Source: Bacteroidia bacterium (lineage in GTDB: Bacteria > Bacteroidota > Bacteroidia > Bacteroidales > UBA5342). Taken from it: a stretch of 14,081 nt of DNA. Made by a program: the position numbers and the translations under genes. Shown one piece after another: positions 13,251 through 14,081 of the stretch; positions within the stretch are counted from its first letter, which is position 1; every line of letters begins with the position of its first letter. The DNA lies in the NCBI GenBank assembly GCA_030433225.1, contig JAUIMD010000011.1, positions 1 through 14,081 of the forward strand. Reading direction: 5' to 3'. The notes under the pieces are model-generated. The model ran no database searches and was not told where the DNA came from. It was given only the letters and a program-made list of their open reading frames with translations.

Positions 13251-14081
13251 ATGGATAACAATAGAGTATTTATTTTTGATACCACTTTGAGAGATGGAGA
13301 GCAGGTTCCCGGCTGCCAGTTAAACACAATCGAAAAAATCGAAGTGGCCAAAGCCCTTGAAGAGTTAGGGGTGGATATTATCGAAGCAGGATTCCCCATT
13401 TCGAGCCCCGGGGATTTCAACTCGGTGGTGGAAATTTCAAAAGCGGTAACACGGCCCACCATTTGTGCCCTTACCCGCGCAGTGCAAAAAGACATTGACG
13501 TAGCTGCCGATGCCCTGAAATATGCCAAACGCGGACGAATCCATACGGGAATTGGTACTTCACATTACCACATTTACCACAAGTTAAACTCCAACCCGGA
13601 AGAAATTATTGAGCGTGCCGTGGCGGCCGTAAAATATGCCAAAAAGTACGTGGAAGACGTAGAGTTTTATGCCGAGGATGCAGGGCGTTCAGAAAACGCT
13701 TACCTGGCCCGTGTGGTAGAAGCGGTAATTGCAGCAGGCGCAACCGTCATCAATATTCCCGATACTACCGGGTATACCTTCCCATACGAATTTGGTGAGA
13801 AAATTAAATACCTGATTGATAATGTGAAAAATGTGGATAAGGCAATTTTATCCACCCACTGTCACAACGATTTGGGCATGGCTACGGCCAACTCTATTGC
13901 CGGTGTGTTAAACGGGGCACGCCAGGTTGAGGTAACTATAAACGGCATTGGCGAGCGTGCAGGAAACACTTCGTTGGAAGAGGTAGTAATGACCTTAAAA
14001 TCGCGCGAAAAGGCCATGGGCTTTACCACCGATATCCAAACCGAAAAGATATACGAAACCAGCCGTTTGGTATCCAGCCTT
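13251..14081 (+). CDS. leuA: 2-isopropylmalate synthase (partial, 3' end beyond the window)
   Basis: LeuA condenses acetyl-CoA with 2-ketoisovalerate, the first committed step of leucine synthesis. The 277 residues present contain most of the HMGL-like TIM barrel: FDTTLRDGEQVPGCQLNT (residues 9-26), AGFPISSPGDF, the metal-binding STHCHNDLGM (201-210) and GIGERAGNTSLEEV (232-245). D15, H203, H205 and N239 match the metal ligands of characterised LeuA in order and, for the last three, in spacing. The C-terminal regulatory domain that would give leucine feedback lies outside the window, so a citramalate or homocitrate synthase relative is not fully excluded. The ATG at 13251 fits the family start. 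The gene sits behind a promoter, leader peptide and attenuator specific for Ile/Leu, which supports the assignment. Confidence 0.92.
   Translation, partial: MDNNRVFIFDTTLRDGEQVPGCQLNTIEKIEVAKALEELGVDIIEAGFPISSPGDFNSVVEISKAVTRPTICALTRAVQKDIDVAADALKYAKRGRIHTGIGTSHYHIYHKLNSNPEEIIERAVAAVKYAKKYVEDVEFYAEDAGRSENAYLARVVEAVIAAGATVINIPDTTGYTFPYEFGEKIKYLIDNVKNVDKAILSTHCHNDLGMATANSIAGVLNGARQVEVTINGIGERAGNTSLEEVVMTLKSREKAMGFTTDIQTEKIYETSRLVSSL

Noticed and set aside
1..14081. A novel defence system, mobile element or CRISPR array
   Set aside because: No transposase, integrase, nuclease, toxin or regularly spaced repeat was found; the genes are housekeeping, stress or small exported proteins.

Overview
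The window looks like chromosomal DNA from a member of the Bacteroidota. The best sign is promoter architecture: several genes are preceded by the phylum's TTTG / TAnnTTTG signals instead of TTGACA / TATAAT. The gene set agrees (DUF4252, DUF4294, short GyrB, Bacteroidota-style LeuA with DGEQVPGCQLNT). I cannot place it below phylum. No RNA genes, mobile elements, CRISPR arrays or integrases are visible.

Layout. 1-1170: the start of one secreted small protein and a complete tandem paralogue, both on the minus strand, separated by about 600 bases without genes but rich in inverted repeats. 1539-2163: dps with its own promoter and terminator. 2222-2881: a FrnE-type DsbA oxidoreductase. 2885-5475 (minus): a GH63-like glucosidase broken into two frames by a small deletion. 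5663-6412: a SpoU/TrmH-type RNA methyltransferase. 6464-7884 (minus): an ECF sigma factor, a small single-pass membrane protein that overlaps it, and a secreted DUF4252 protein, apparently one operon. 7938-9880 (minus): acyl-CoA carboxylase carboxyltransferase plus biotin carrier protein, ending at a strong terminator, with no biotin carboxylase subunit in the window. 10230-12179: gyrB. 12258-12845: secreted DUF4294 protein. 12901-14081: leuA, cut by the window end, behind a long leader.

The most interesting element is that leader. A textbook Bacteroidota promoter (12901-12931) drives a 20-residue leader peptide (12950-13012) in which half the residues are Ile or Leu, including Ile-Ile-Ile-Ser-Leu-Leu-Leu-Leu. 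It is followed by a perfect 12-bp terminator hairpin (13052-13083). A segment just after the peptide's stop codon (13019-13026) can pair with the terminator's left arm. This forms a complete ribosome-mediated attenuator for branched-chain amino acid synthesis.

Otherwise the window is mostly housekeeping and stress functions: iron storage, thiol chemistry, RNA modification, DNA supercoiling, acyl-CoA carboxylation and leucine synthesis.
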